Assembly: GCA_000310025.1 (NCBI GenBank)
Contig: FN649735.1
Location: 4,116,556 to 4,180,555, forward strand
Direction: 5' to 3'
DNA length: 64,000 nucleotides
DNA from: Ectocarpus siliculosus
Taxonomy: Eukaryota > Sar > Phaeophyceae > Ectocarpales > Ectocarpaceae
Both the position numbers and the translations under genes were made by a program. The notes under the pieces are model-generated. The model worked only from the letters and a program-made list of their open reading frames with translations, was not told where the DNA came from and did not search any database. Positions 42,601 through 51,270 of this stretch are shown here, in pieces (position 1 is the first letter of the stretch; every line of letters starts with the position of its first letter).

Positions 42601-45600
42601 CGTCTGCGGAAGGGTTGGGTGTTGGGCCCCCAGGTTCTTGCTGGTGTGGTGCCTCTTGTTCTTCATTTCCTCGCCGGAGATCTTCTGATCTCTGCCGCTC
42701 GGCTCGATGCCGTACCCCCATCTCGGCCATCTTCTTGGCCAGTTTCTCCTCCATCAGCTGCTCCATCCGAGCTGCTACTCTCTCGTTGATTGACCAGTTC
42801 TTCGATCCTGGCGTCCTCCGCTGCTTGGCGGGCTTCCGCTGCTGGGCGGGATTCATCTTCGCGCCTGGTGGCCATCGTGACCCTGCTCTTGATCGCCGCA
42901 AAGCGATGCTCCTAAACCAAGCTCGACCGCGAATCTCGTAGACGACGTGTCATACGCTAGCGTGATCGATAATTCGGGTGGCTCGGTTCTTTGTGGTTGG
43001 AGCTCAAAGCGGGTGGCTCATGGCGGAGCGTGGATGGGTAGGAAACGTGTTGAAAACGTAATGCAAAAGTATTGTATTCTTCGGGGGCGTGCTTGCGCTC
43101 GTAAATCTGTCACGGCATCAAGCACGCGTCACGCTCATCACGGTTAAAGTACCAAACAGACCTATCCGAATCTCCATCAAACTCTTCTCACTTCCAAGGA
43201 AAATGTCCAGAAAGTTCTGGACCCTTCGTACCCCATCACTGCAATTTCCGTAGTTATGTGTACCAAAGATAACCCGTCATACTATGCTACGAGTACCCCC
43301 AATATATCTAATACAACCTACTTCTACCTCAGCTGCTTTGTATCCCGGTAGCTCGTGAGTCGATCCTGATTGATGTGCAGAGAGAGGTGTCGGTGCCTGG
43401 GAGACCACTACTGGGGCACCAACACGAGTTCCATGATTTCGGCTGAAATACCCACGGTTCTCGCATTTCCAGACTGATGTTGTGTGCTGCTATCGACTCA
43501 TAGACACGTAATCCTTTTAGTGCCCGATCAACTTCACAGAAAGCGGAGACGAGAACAACACCAACCGTATTCCACTACGGCGGGGCGATTCCGGTTAGAA
43601 ACTTGCAACGACCAACGCAAGCAATATCTTGCCCTCTCCCCCCGCCGTCCAATATCTTTCCTGCGCACTCCCCCGAACAGACAGCGGCACAGTGTGCAGT
43701 CCATGTACAAGATACAGCGCACTAGGCCCGCCCCGTATCGCCGTTGCAATATGTACACTACAAGCGTGTTACGATACCGTGTAACCCCCCTCCCCCACCA
43801 CCACCGTGCTGAGCAGCCCTTGCTGAAGACACGTGCCACGTGGAAGGTGTAGAGGGCGTGTCGCGCGATGGTGTGCACTGCTGTCCCCTGGGCTGCGGCC
43901 AGTGCGGAGGAACCGGATGCGGTAGCCTCGACGAGTCGCTCATCTTCCGTGATCCTGAGAGGGAACTCCCGGCAGGCGCCGGCACTTCGTCGTACTGCTG
44001 CCTGAGAGCCTTCCATAGCAATACGGCGGTTTGCGGTGATCTGGGCGTCGAGCCTCCCTGCCTTATCCCCGAAGGTGGGGATTTTTTGGAGGCGGACAGC
44101 CTGTTGTCAGAAGCGCAGAGGTGAAGAAAGGCCTCAGAGAACCTTGCTGTTTCTGCTAGAGAGAGAGAGAGAGAAGAGGGAGAGAGTGTCGCCATGCCGG
44201 TGGGGTCGTCGCCCTAGCGCCGTATCACATTCCATCTTGGACCCCAGAGCCCCTGCAGATCAGCACCGGGTGACGTATCCCGGACGGTGGTGGATTTGTT
44301 GCTATAACTGAACTACGAATAGTAGGATATATTGCGCGCCTACCTGAGGTTGTTACCAGTGTTTCGCTTTCCATCCTTATTGCACAACTCGTCAGTATTT
44401 ATTGACGGAAAACCTCAACGTCACTGTGACAGTTATTTTCTGCTGTTTGCAATTTGTTAGTTCCATTCGAATCTAACCCCCAGTCGTTTCTCATGCGAGC
44501 TTGGACGTGCAAGGGTTCGGCATATTTCGGGTGGATACCGTCCACCTACATCATGGACTCAGAGACTGCTGTCTTTCAAATTTGTTGACCCGTTGACATT
44601 CTTCCATTCAGATTTCTTGCGTTCCATTAGTGTGCTGTTGCTTTGTCCCAAAGAGGTACAACGTTTGTAAACCCCACTCGCCGAGCACCTTCTTTTCAAT
44701 GTTGGGACTCCCAAGAAATGATCGGAAGCGGTATCCTGGGAGCTCTACAGCGAGTTTGGTATTCTCACCCCCCCTCCCCCCCCCCGCTCCAATCTTGATG
44801 TTATCCGCGGGATGGTGGCCGAGAACAGGAACGGTTCGCCCGCCGGTCGTGCCTGCGGATGATGATGGTGATGGTGGTGACGGTATCGATGGCACTACCG
44901 ATGGCACTACCGACGGCCCTGATGGCCGTGTGGGCGATGCAAGGGACCGCCCAGCCCAGCCTTGGAGGCACCATGACGGTGAGAAGAGCACTGCTGCTGC
45001 TGCAGGCCGCTGGTGTTGAAGTTGCCAACATTGGTGACGATGTTGATGGTGATTTGTGTTTTCGTGGCCATCACGGGCGTTGTCTTTTCCTTGATTTTCC
45101 GTCGCTGCTGCGCTTGAACACGTGTTGGTGTGAAACCAGGGTGTGCTGTTGTTTTTCGTGCAAGGCACCAAGATATATCAACAACAAGTTAACAAACAGC
45201 ATATTATCCTCAACCTATCCCCTCGTTTCGATATCCTAGGTGCACAAAATGCACGGTCTCAAACCTTCCGTTGCCTGTTCTTCGCCCCCTTCCGCCCCTC
45301 CTTCACCTAGTGTCCGCTCCCAACAGGCCGTCATCGAGTGCGAAGAAAGGCCGATCACGGCTCTCGCGTTAGCACAAGTGAGGGTGGGATTCTCCCTGCC
45401 GGAGAAGAGGGAGTCGGGGTCGGAGTTGGAGATGGCAACGAAGGGGGTGGTTTTGGAGACGAAGGAGATGGTTTCGGAGAAGACGGAGAGGGTTTCGGGG
45501 AAGATGGAGATGGTGTCGGAGATCACGTAGATGGTGTCGGAGAAGACGGAGATGATGACGGACAACAAGAGGACGCAAACAGAGACGGAGCGGGCGACCT

Positions 45601-45649
45601 CTCCCAACCCGGACCGGCGCACCGAAAGGGACACCTCCCCGACTGCTGA
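39649..45649 (+). CDS. Secreted cysteine-rich protein with two CGGxGC modules and a Gly/Asp-rich tail
   Basis: Exon 1 (39649-39748) encodes a clear signal peptide (MRSSIMLLLLLWTPLSIAQG) and ends in phase 1. A possible 30-nt microexon at 39848-39877 follows a strong pyrimidine tract. The first module, ending at 41371, reads HGCGTCGGAGCGS ... YCC ... VMCGTG ... PPCLIP. The second (43853-44074) reads LGCGQCGGTGCGS ... YCC ... AVCGDL ... PPCLIP. Then come an acidic exon (44829-44978, DDDGDGGDGIDGTTDG) and the last exon (45327-45649) with a degenerate GDGFGEDG repeat and stop TGA. All junctions from 41371 onward are phase 1, as expected for shuffled extracellular modules. The acceptor before the first module did not fit phase 1, so an exon may be missing. 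A non-autonomous LTR element (41755-43313) sits in the intron between the modules. Function unknown; likely cell wall or extracellular. Confidence 0.55.
40246..40311. repeat. Near-perfect hairpin
   Basis: GTTGAGA, GCACGATGACCACTA and GTCAGC on the left pair with GCTGAC, TAGTGGTCATCGTGC and TCTCAAC on the right; the left arm has an 8-base insertion (CACCACTA). The core CCACTAGTCAGCGCTGACTA is continuous through the dyad centre. Lies in the first part of the cysteine-rich gene; purpose unknown. Confidence 0.8.
42266..42480. repeat. Three tandem copies of a roughly 70-bp unit inside the small LTR element
   Basis: Units run from GAAAATTCTCAAAAC through AAAAACCAATATC to GGCTTCCGCTGCTTGGCGGG. A related segment recurs at 42815-42850 within the Gag-like ORF, so the array was built partly from coding sequence. 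Confidence 0.8.
42479..42875 (-). pseudogene. Gag-like coiled-coil ORF, frameshifted
   Basis: An ATG at 42875 opens MATRREDESRPAAEARQAAE ... ARIEELVNQRE; the charged helix then continues in a second frame as RMEQLMEEKLAKKMAEMG. One indel near 42780 breaks it. The charged heptad-like pattern resembles the start of LTR-element Gag proteins. No zinc knuckle. Confidence 0.5.
44158..44190. repeat. GA dinucleotide microsatellite
   Basis: AGAGAGAGAGAG run with minor interruptions. Confidence 0.85.
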
Positions 45650-47489
45650 TACGTTTGTCGTCATTTTTCATAGGTTCAACATGCCCTAGCCTGACTATGG
45701 TGTCCGAAAGACGTTGGAGCCATCTTCCCCGTTGCCTCTCCCTTGGTGTTTGCCTTGGGAAATGCCATCTTCAATATTCCCAATGTTTTTCGTTGCATTG
45801 AATTTCTCGAGTCTGTACCTACAATGATGTGGTAGGCTAGCTTCTGCGCTATTGATGTTGTCTTCACATCAAAACCGTTTAACGGTCTCTGCTCAGTATC
45901 TTCTAACGAATCGGTCCAACTGACGCGGGCGTCATTCGTGGTCATGGGGCAACCACCACCCCAAATGGGTGTCTTCTGTTTTCGTCTTAATTTATTATGG
46001 CGACAGTCCCCCCATTTGTCGTGGTGAGATGTGTACTACAATTTACAGTGTATTTTTTCGTACAACAACAACCATCCAGGGTCATACAGGACGAAAGAAA
46101 CACCGGGGCGATGTCCCTCTTTTTATTTTAGTTTCGTGTCCCACCTACCTCCTGCGGTGCGTGCTGAATTTTTTTTTATCGAGAGAAGGGTCCAGCTGGC
46201 CGCCCCTTTCCCTCGTCGACTGACTGTGTTAACGTCGAAGTTTGGCACTCATGAGAGCTTTTCAACTTTATTCCGCGTCCACCTGCTCAGTTGCAATTAT
46301 TTCACTCCAAAGGGGTTCGAACTCACGACTTCGCCACTAGCGGTTTCGAGGTTACCGCTCACTATCTATGTAGACCACCGGCAGCCGGTCGCCCCGGGGC
46401 GACCGGCTTGTTCGTAGTTTGGGGTATTGCACACGAAAAACAATCCACATAACAACAGCAGTCGACATTTTGTTGACATAGTCTAACGAGAGTGACTGGG
46501 AAATCATCACAAACGCGACGATCATGGAGCAACTGACGCGACGTCGAATCTATTTCATAGATCTAAGTTTTCCGAGCCAAAACGCTGCGCCATACGGTGT
46601 GATGCACGCGCACCGTCGGCGTTCACTGCTTGACCCGTCGACATCAGCGTTTCGATCTTCGCCCTTATCCGAAGCAAGATCTACAACGCATAGAAATCAG
46701 TGTACATATATGTCCAATGGGGGTAGACTTATATGTGGAAGCGGAATCCCTTGAAGGGAAGTACAGCGCGTATTTTTTGTGTCATATGATTTTGATCACG
46801 CGCGATGTTATGTAGTCTATCTTGGATATCGCATCTGCATGCATGCCCGTTCCATGGGGACCGTTGTGTTAGGGGATATCGGGATGAGAGGACCGCGAGC
46901 GCCGAGTAACTGCCACGCCGCCGGATGCATGTCACTACAGAAATCCTAACAACGATCCACAGTAATAGCTTAAACCAGGGTAAAGGATTCTGGAGAGCTG
47001 GAAGGGTTTCCCGAGTTTCCCCCGAACAGACGAACCCACCCTGTGAGTGGTGTGTGTGGTGTGGAGGATTCGGGGTATCCTTGGTTAATGAAGCGTCTTG
47101 ATAATTTCTTTTTCAGTAGAGCGATGAAAGAGAGAGAGCCGCCGAGGTTCCAAAGCAAGAGTGGTGCATTGCGTAGAAATCAGGAGAGTACGTCAGCAGC
47201 TACGCTACATTGGAGTCTTTCGTTGGGGCTTGGTCGATTCTTTCTGGGCACAAACAAGGTGTACCCCGCGTTTCTACAGTATAGACTACTGCTGTAAGCG
47301 ATACAATGTGTACAAGTTGTAGACCGTGTTGTTGGACGTTGGTAGCTGGTGATGATGCCAGACAAGATCGACCCGCTGCCAAACAACGCGTTCCACGCCA
47401 GAGAGACCCCAACGGTCCATACTCACGCCAATTGTCGGCCGTTGTGTACGATTTCGTTGCACACACTGGGCCTACAGAAGACGGCAACG
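45650..47489. other. Intergenic region, no supported gene
   Basis: No convincing exon. A tRNA-like B-box (GGGTTCGAACTC on the minus strand near 46325) is present without a foldable tRNA. Contains A/T-rich patches. Confidence 0.5.
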
Positions 47490-47749
47490 AAGGATTCGGT
47501 ATAACCGTGAATCCGTGGTTTGTGGAAGCGTACCGGAAATTTCGTGAAAGAGCGGCGAGAGACAAAAAAGGGTATACGGGGGTATAGCTATGTACAGGGT
47601 ACAGAGAAGAGAGAGAGGTTGGCAGAAGCTTTTGGGATCCTTGGGAAGCCGAGGACCTCGAAGGGAAAAACGTTGCATCGCCCGCAAAGGCAGTGCAGCA
47701 AAGCAGCAGCGAGAGAAAAGAGTTTTCGTTTGGGACTTGATCGAATTTT
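47490..47749 (+). repeat. Split direct repeat A1
   Basis: 260 bp, same as 54296-54555 (constant offset 6806). Begins AAGGATTCGGTATAACC, ends TTGATCGAATTTT. Likely carries the promoter and a recombination core. Confidence 0.95.
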
Positions 47750-47767
47750 GGTCCTAGACACGCCAGA

Positions 47768-49618
47768 GTGACGAACAACGGCAACAACCTGCAGCAGCAG
47801 CGTCAGGGTCCCCCCCAGCAGCTGCAGCCAGCGCAGCCAGCGCAGCCACCGCCACCTCCACCGCCACCACCGCCGCCTCCCAACGGACCACCGCCCGCAG
47901 CTAACCAACAACAGAGCAGCGGCGGCGGAGGAGGAGCAGCAGCGGCAGCTCCCCATGGTGGCGGACAGGCAGTAGCAGCAGGAAACCAGCCAGCAGGGGC
48001 GGTGGGAAACCAACAGGCGGCGGGAAACAACAATGCGCCCCCCGCAGCAGGAGGAGACCAGAATGCGGGCGGAGCCGCGCCAGCCGGGCTGGGAGGCCCA
48101 CCTCCCCCCATCAACCCAGTCCAGCTACTGCTGCAGATGTCTGTACTCCTAAAAGAGCAAAGCGATCGACTCGGCAACCTGGAGCTCAGGATGCAGCAAC
48201 AGCAGCAGCAGCACCCGCAGTACCAACAGCAGCAGCAGCAGCAACAGCAGCAACAGCAGCAGCAGCAGTACCAGCAGCAGCAGCAGCTCCACCAGCAACA
48301 GCAGCATCAGCAGCAGCCGCAGCAGCCTGGCCACCTCCCCCCTGCCGGCCTCCAGCAGCAAGGCCAGCCCCAGCCTATTAATCTCCCGCTAGGCGGCCAG
48401 CTCGTGCTACAGCCCCAGCAAGCACAGGCTCTGGGCCCAAATATTAACGTGTTAAACCAGGGCCTTAACACCCAGGTACAAAAGGAGAGGTTTCGAGGCG
48501 ACACGAAGGCATGGGGAGACGAGCCCGCGGCGACGCTGTTTCTGCTGCGCGGTGGGTGGTTCGTTGGCACCACGCTGTCAAAGAACGCAATTGCCCAGCT
48601 GCTCCGCAAAGTGGCCTATCCCGACGCCGAAATGATCGATTCGTTGATGACCATCGCCAACGTCGATATCGCCAAGTTCTCCCCACCCCTCCCTACCGGG
48701 TGGACCCCGCAGCCACGCGACTTCATCGTTCACCTCGAGACGTTCGCGAAAGCGTTCTTCGCCGTGTTGGACCATGGTACACACGCCGCAGGCGAACCAT
48801 CGACCGGCCGCAGGCAACAGTTGAAAGCCGAGATCAGCCGCATTGTGTCCAACGCCCGGGACTACCTCAGCCTTCATTCGGCGGAAATCATGGGTCAAGA
48901 AGCAGCGGTGAAGACGCGCCTGATCACCGACACCAACACCGACATCAACGAGTATCTCGGGAACATCTCAGACCTTGGCGCCGCGATCCGCGCCGACCAC
49001 GACATATCCCCGCCGGCGGCTGACGACGTGCAACCCGTCCCCCCCCCTGCGTTTTCGCGGCTGCGCGGCCTCACCGCGGAAGGCAACGCCAACGCCATCG
49101 TCGGAAAGCTGAACAACGGCCTGGCCGGGCTCCCGCAGCCACAGAAGAGGAAAGCGTCAGCGAGCAGCGCCACGAGCGGTCATACAGCATCCCGCCCGCG
49201 GATAACCGCAGCACCCGTCGCCAACCAACACGCGGTGGCGACGCTGTCCCCGTTCCAGCAGGACCTCCTCACGTGGGGAACCCCCCACCGCGCGTGTCAC
49301 TCCCACTGGAAAGGACAAAAGTGCACCCGCCCGCATTGCGCCCTCAACCACGTACAGGTTCACCCCAGCGTCGCCCCCCCCGGTCCGCCGCCCATAGCGC
49401 CAGTCCGGGCCCCCGGACCCGCGACCGCCCTTGCCCCTGCCCCCGCANNNNNNNNNNNNNNNNNNNNNNNNNNNNNNNNNNNNNNNNNNNNNNNNNNNNN
49501 NNNNNNNNNNNNNNNNNNNNNNNNNNNNNNNNNNNNNNNNNNNNNNNCTCCTGACAATACGGGCCCCATCCAGAGGTGGGGCCAACGCGGGCGAGGAGGG
49601 CGGATGACCCCACGGTAG
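47768..49618 (+). CDS. YR-retrotransposon Gag-like protein, poly-Q/poly-P, CCCH finger
   Basis: 616 codons including the gap. The N-terminus is low complexity: a Pro run (about residues 28-40), a Gly/Ala-rich part, then long Gln tracts from CAG/CAA repeats (about residues 140-200). The central region (FRGDTKAWGDEPAATLFLLR onward) is globular and helical. Near the C-terminus CHSHWKGQKCTRPHCALNH fits a CX8CX4CX3H zinc finger, common in DIRS/Ngaro Gag proteins for RNA binding. The frame opens at a GTG after an upstream TGA at 47738; no ATG precedes the first tracts, and the first in-frame ATG is near 48136, so a non-ATG start or a spliced leader is possible. 100 N interrupt the C-terminus. Confidence 0.85.
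   Translation: MTNNGNNLQQQRQGPPQQLQPAQPAQPPPPPPPPPPPPNGPPPAANQQQSSGGGGGAAAAAPHGGGQAVAAGNQPAGAVGNQQAAGNNNAPPAAGGDQNAGGAAPAGLGGPPPPINPVQLLLQMSVLLKEQSDRLGNLELRMQQQQQQHPQYQQQQQQQQQQQQQQQYQQQQQLHQQQQHQQQPQQPGHLPPAGLQQQGQPQPINLPLGGQLVLQPQQAQALGPNINVLNQGLNTQVQKERFRGDTKAWGDEPAATLFLLRGGWFVGTTLSKNAIAQLLRKVAYPDAEMIDSLMTIANVDIAKFSPPLPTGWTPQPRDFIVHLETFAKAFFAVLDHGTHAAGEPSTGRRQQLKAEISRIVSNARDYLSLHSAEIMGQEAAVKTRLITDTNTDINEYLGNISDLGAAIRADHDISPPAADDVQPVPPPAFSRLRGLTAEGNANAIVGKLNNGLAGLPQPQKRKASASSATSGHTASRPRITAAPVANQHAVATLSPFQQDLLTWGTPHRACHSHWKGQKCTRPHCALNHVQVHPSVAPPGPPPIAPVRAPGPATALAPAPAXXXXXXXXXXXXXXXXXXXXXXXXXXXXXXXXXXPDNTGPIQRWGQRGRGGRMTPR
49448..49547. other. Assembly gap (100 N)
   Basis: Run of N between the CCCH finger and the end of Gag. 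Confidence 0.95.
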
Positions 49619-51270
49619 CAGCTTTTGTAGACAGGAGCAGGACCGTGGCGCTAACTGAAGCGCCTCTTCCCGGGTTGGTGGCACCGAACGTGTTCTACGG
49701 TGAGAGAAGAAGTACCCGCCCGAGTAAATCAAGTACGAGTAGTGAGGAACATGAAATTACTGCAGACCCAGAGCTATTGGACCCCTCTAACGAAGGAGTA
49801 GAACAACCGTGTACTCGTAGAAGTACCAGCCAAAGTAGACCACGCACCAATAGTGATGAACATGAAATTACTGCAGAACCAGCGCTAATGGACCCCTCTA
49901 ACCAAGGAGTAGAACAACCGTGCGCTAGACTTGAACAAGTGAGAGAAAAAGACCCCCGTAACACGGGAGAAAACAATAGACCCGGCGTGAACGCTGGAAA
50001 AGACCCCCGTTACCGGGGAGAAAAAGACCCCTCGCACCAGGGAGAAGATCGCAAGAGTGCTAGACCCAATACGTGTATTGGAGACAAAGACAGAGAAAGA
50101 CCTAGTGGGAACACTAGAGAAGACCCCCGTTACCGGGGAGAAAAAGACCCCTCGCACCAGGGAGAAGATCGCAAGAGTGCTAGACCCAATACGTGTATTG
50201 GAGACAAAGACAGAGAAAGACCTAGTGGGAACACTAGAGAAGACCCCCGTTACCGGGGAGAAAAAGACCCCTCGCACCAGGGAGAAGATCGCAAGAGTGC
50301 TAGACCCAATACGTGTATTGGAGACAAAGACAGAGAAAGACCTAGTGGAAACACTAGAGAAGACCCCCGTTACCGGGGAGAAAAAGACCCCTCGCACCAG
50401 GGAGAAGACCACAAGAGTGCTAGACCCAATACGTGTATTGGAGACAAAGACAGAGAAAGACCTAGTGGTAACACTAGAGAAGACCCCCGTTACCGGGGAG
50501 AAAAAGACCGCTCGCACCAGGGAGAAGATCACAAGAGTGCTAGACCCAATACGTGTATTGGAGACAAAGACAGAGAAAGACCTAGTGGAAACATTAGAGA
50601 AGACCCCCGTTACCGGGGAGAAAAAGACCCCTCGCACCAGGGAGAAGATCGCAAGAGTGCTAGACCCAATACGTGTATTGGAGACAAAGACCCCTACGGC
50701 AAGAGGGACTCGGCTAGTGACGGGTCGGCAGCCTTGCCACCTCCTTATGGGAAGCTACTGGCTGAAATGTGGAGAGAACAAAAGGAATGCCTAGCACGTG
50801 GTACACGACTTGACGAAAAAAAGGAAATCATTCACGAACTTGCGAAGACTGGTAGCATGCTTCTAAAAACGAACGACGGAAAGTTGGGAGACGTCGCGAG
50901 GGAAATCGGCGGCACCTTGGTGTCACCGCCGCTAAACCTGAGCGACCTCGAACAACACTTCGGAACCAAAAAACACTTCCCAGACTTAGCGAATCTCATA
51001 GACATCGTAGACAACGGTGTGCCAGCAAAAACGCACGACAGCCCGCCTAACCTCGAGAGCGCTCTTCGATACGGAAATCACAGTACGATAGACGCCCACA
51101 CGGAACTGGTGTGGAAGAAGCTGATAGACGACGTCGAACAGAACAGATGCCTCGTATTCGACGTAGCGGACGCGGCTCGCATGAAGGGCGTTCGCGTATC
51201 GCCGCTAGGAGCTGTGGTAGGAAAAAAAAAATCAGAATCATCAACGATTTTTCTTTTGACCCCAAACTAA
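49576..51270 (+). CDS. YR-retrotransposon pol N-terminal region with hairpin repeats
   Basis: Open upstream into the gap (GTG at 49576 is not a real start). A 37-residue duplication (EHEITAxPxLxDPSN) spans 49708-49929. Then six 40-residue repeats (DPRYRGEKDPSHQGEDRKSA...) run from 49999 to 50692, encoded by 120-bp units. The last 190 codons (KLLAEMWREQKECLARG onward) are globular and lead into RT (DVADAARMKGVRVSPLGAVV). The frame is lost at a run of ten A (51222-51231), where a -1 shift enters the RT frame. So this ORF is the N-terminal extension of the RT polyprotein. Confidence 0.75.
   Translation: MGPTRARRADDPTVAAFVDRSRTVALTEAPLPGLVAPNVFYGERRSTRPSKSSTSSEEHEITADPELLDPSNEGVEQPCTRRSTSQSRPRTNSDEHEITAEPALMDPSNQGVEQPCARLEQVREKDPRNTGENNRPGVNAGKDPRYRGEKDPSHQGEDRKSARPNTCIGDKDRERPSGNTREDPRYRGEKDPSHQGEDRKSARPNTCIGDKDRERPSGNTREDPRYRGEKDPSHQGEDRKSARPNTCIGDKDRERPSGNTREDPRYRGEKDPSHQGEDHKSARPNTCIGDKDRERPSGNTREDPRYRGEKDRSHQGEDHKSARPNTCIGDKDRERPSGNIREDPRYRGEKDPSHQGEDRKSARPNTCIGDKDPYGKRDSASDGSAALPPPYGKLLAEMWREQKECLARGTRLDEKKEIIHELAKTGSMLLKTNDGKLGDVAREIGGTLVSPPLNLSDLEQHFGTKKHFPDLANLIDIVDNGVPAKTHDSPPNLESALRYGNHSTIDAHTELVWKKLIDDVEQNRCLVFDVADAARMKGVRVSPLGAVVGKKKSESSTIFLLTPN
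49999..50692 (+). repeat. Six tandem 120-bp repeats within coding sequence
   Basis: Units start at about 49999, 50119, 50239, 50359, 50479 and 50599 (the last partial). Each contains short inverted repeats: CCCCGTTACCGGGG, CCAATACGTGTATTGG and CTAGTG-NNNN-CACTAG. Because the period is divisible by three, an open frame also exists on the opposite strand; it is a by-product. Confidence 0.95.

Larger units (their letters stand above)
41755..43313. mobile_element. Small non-autonomous LTR retrotransposon (TRIM-like) in an intron
   Basis: Direct repeats 41755-42106 (352 bp) and 42963-43313 (351 bp) differ by eye only in one G-run length. Both begin TGATCGATAATTCGGG and end AATATATCTAATA. A 5-bp target duplication CAACC is at 41750-41754 and 43314-43318. 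The 856-bp internal part encodes only a Gag-like N-terminal piece and lacks RT and integrase. Orientation is probably minus, from the Gag-like ORF. Confidence 0.88.

Noticed and set aside
46300-46385. tRNA-like sequence on the minus strand
   Set aside because: A B-box-like GAGTTCGAACCCC and a weak A-box are present, but no acceptor stem or proper anticodon arm could be folded; at most a tRNA-derived repeat. Similar B-box-only matches at 7675-7695 and 14068-14080 were also dropped.
49885-50637. Long minus-strand ORF opposite the 120-bp repeats
   Set aside because: It exists because the repeat period is a multiple of three and lacks stops on both strands; the plus strand is the coding one.
49999-50692. 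Resemblance to a CRISPR array
   Set aside because: Units are directly tandem with no unique spacers, and the array is inside a coding retroelement of a eukaryote.
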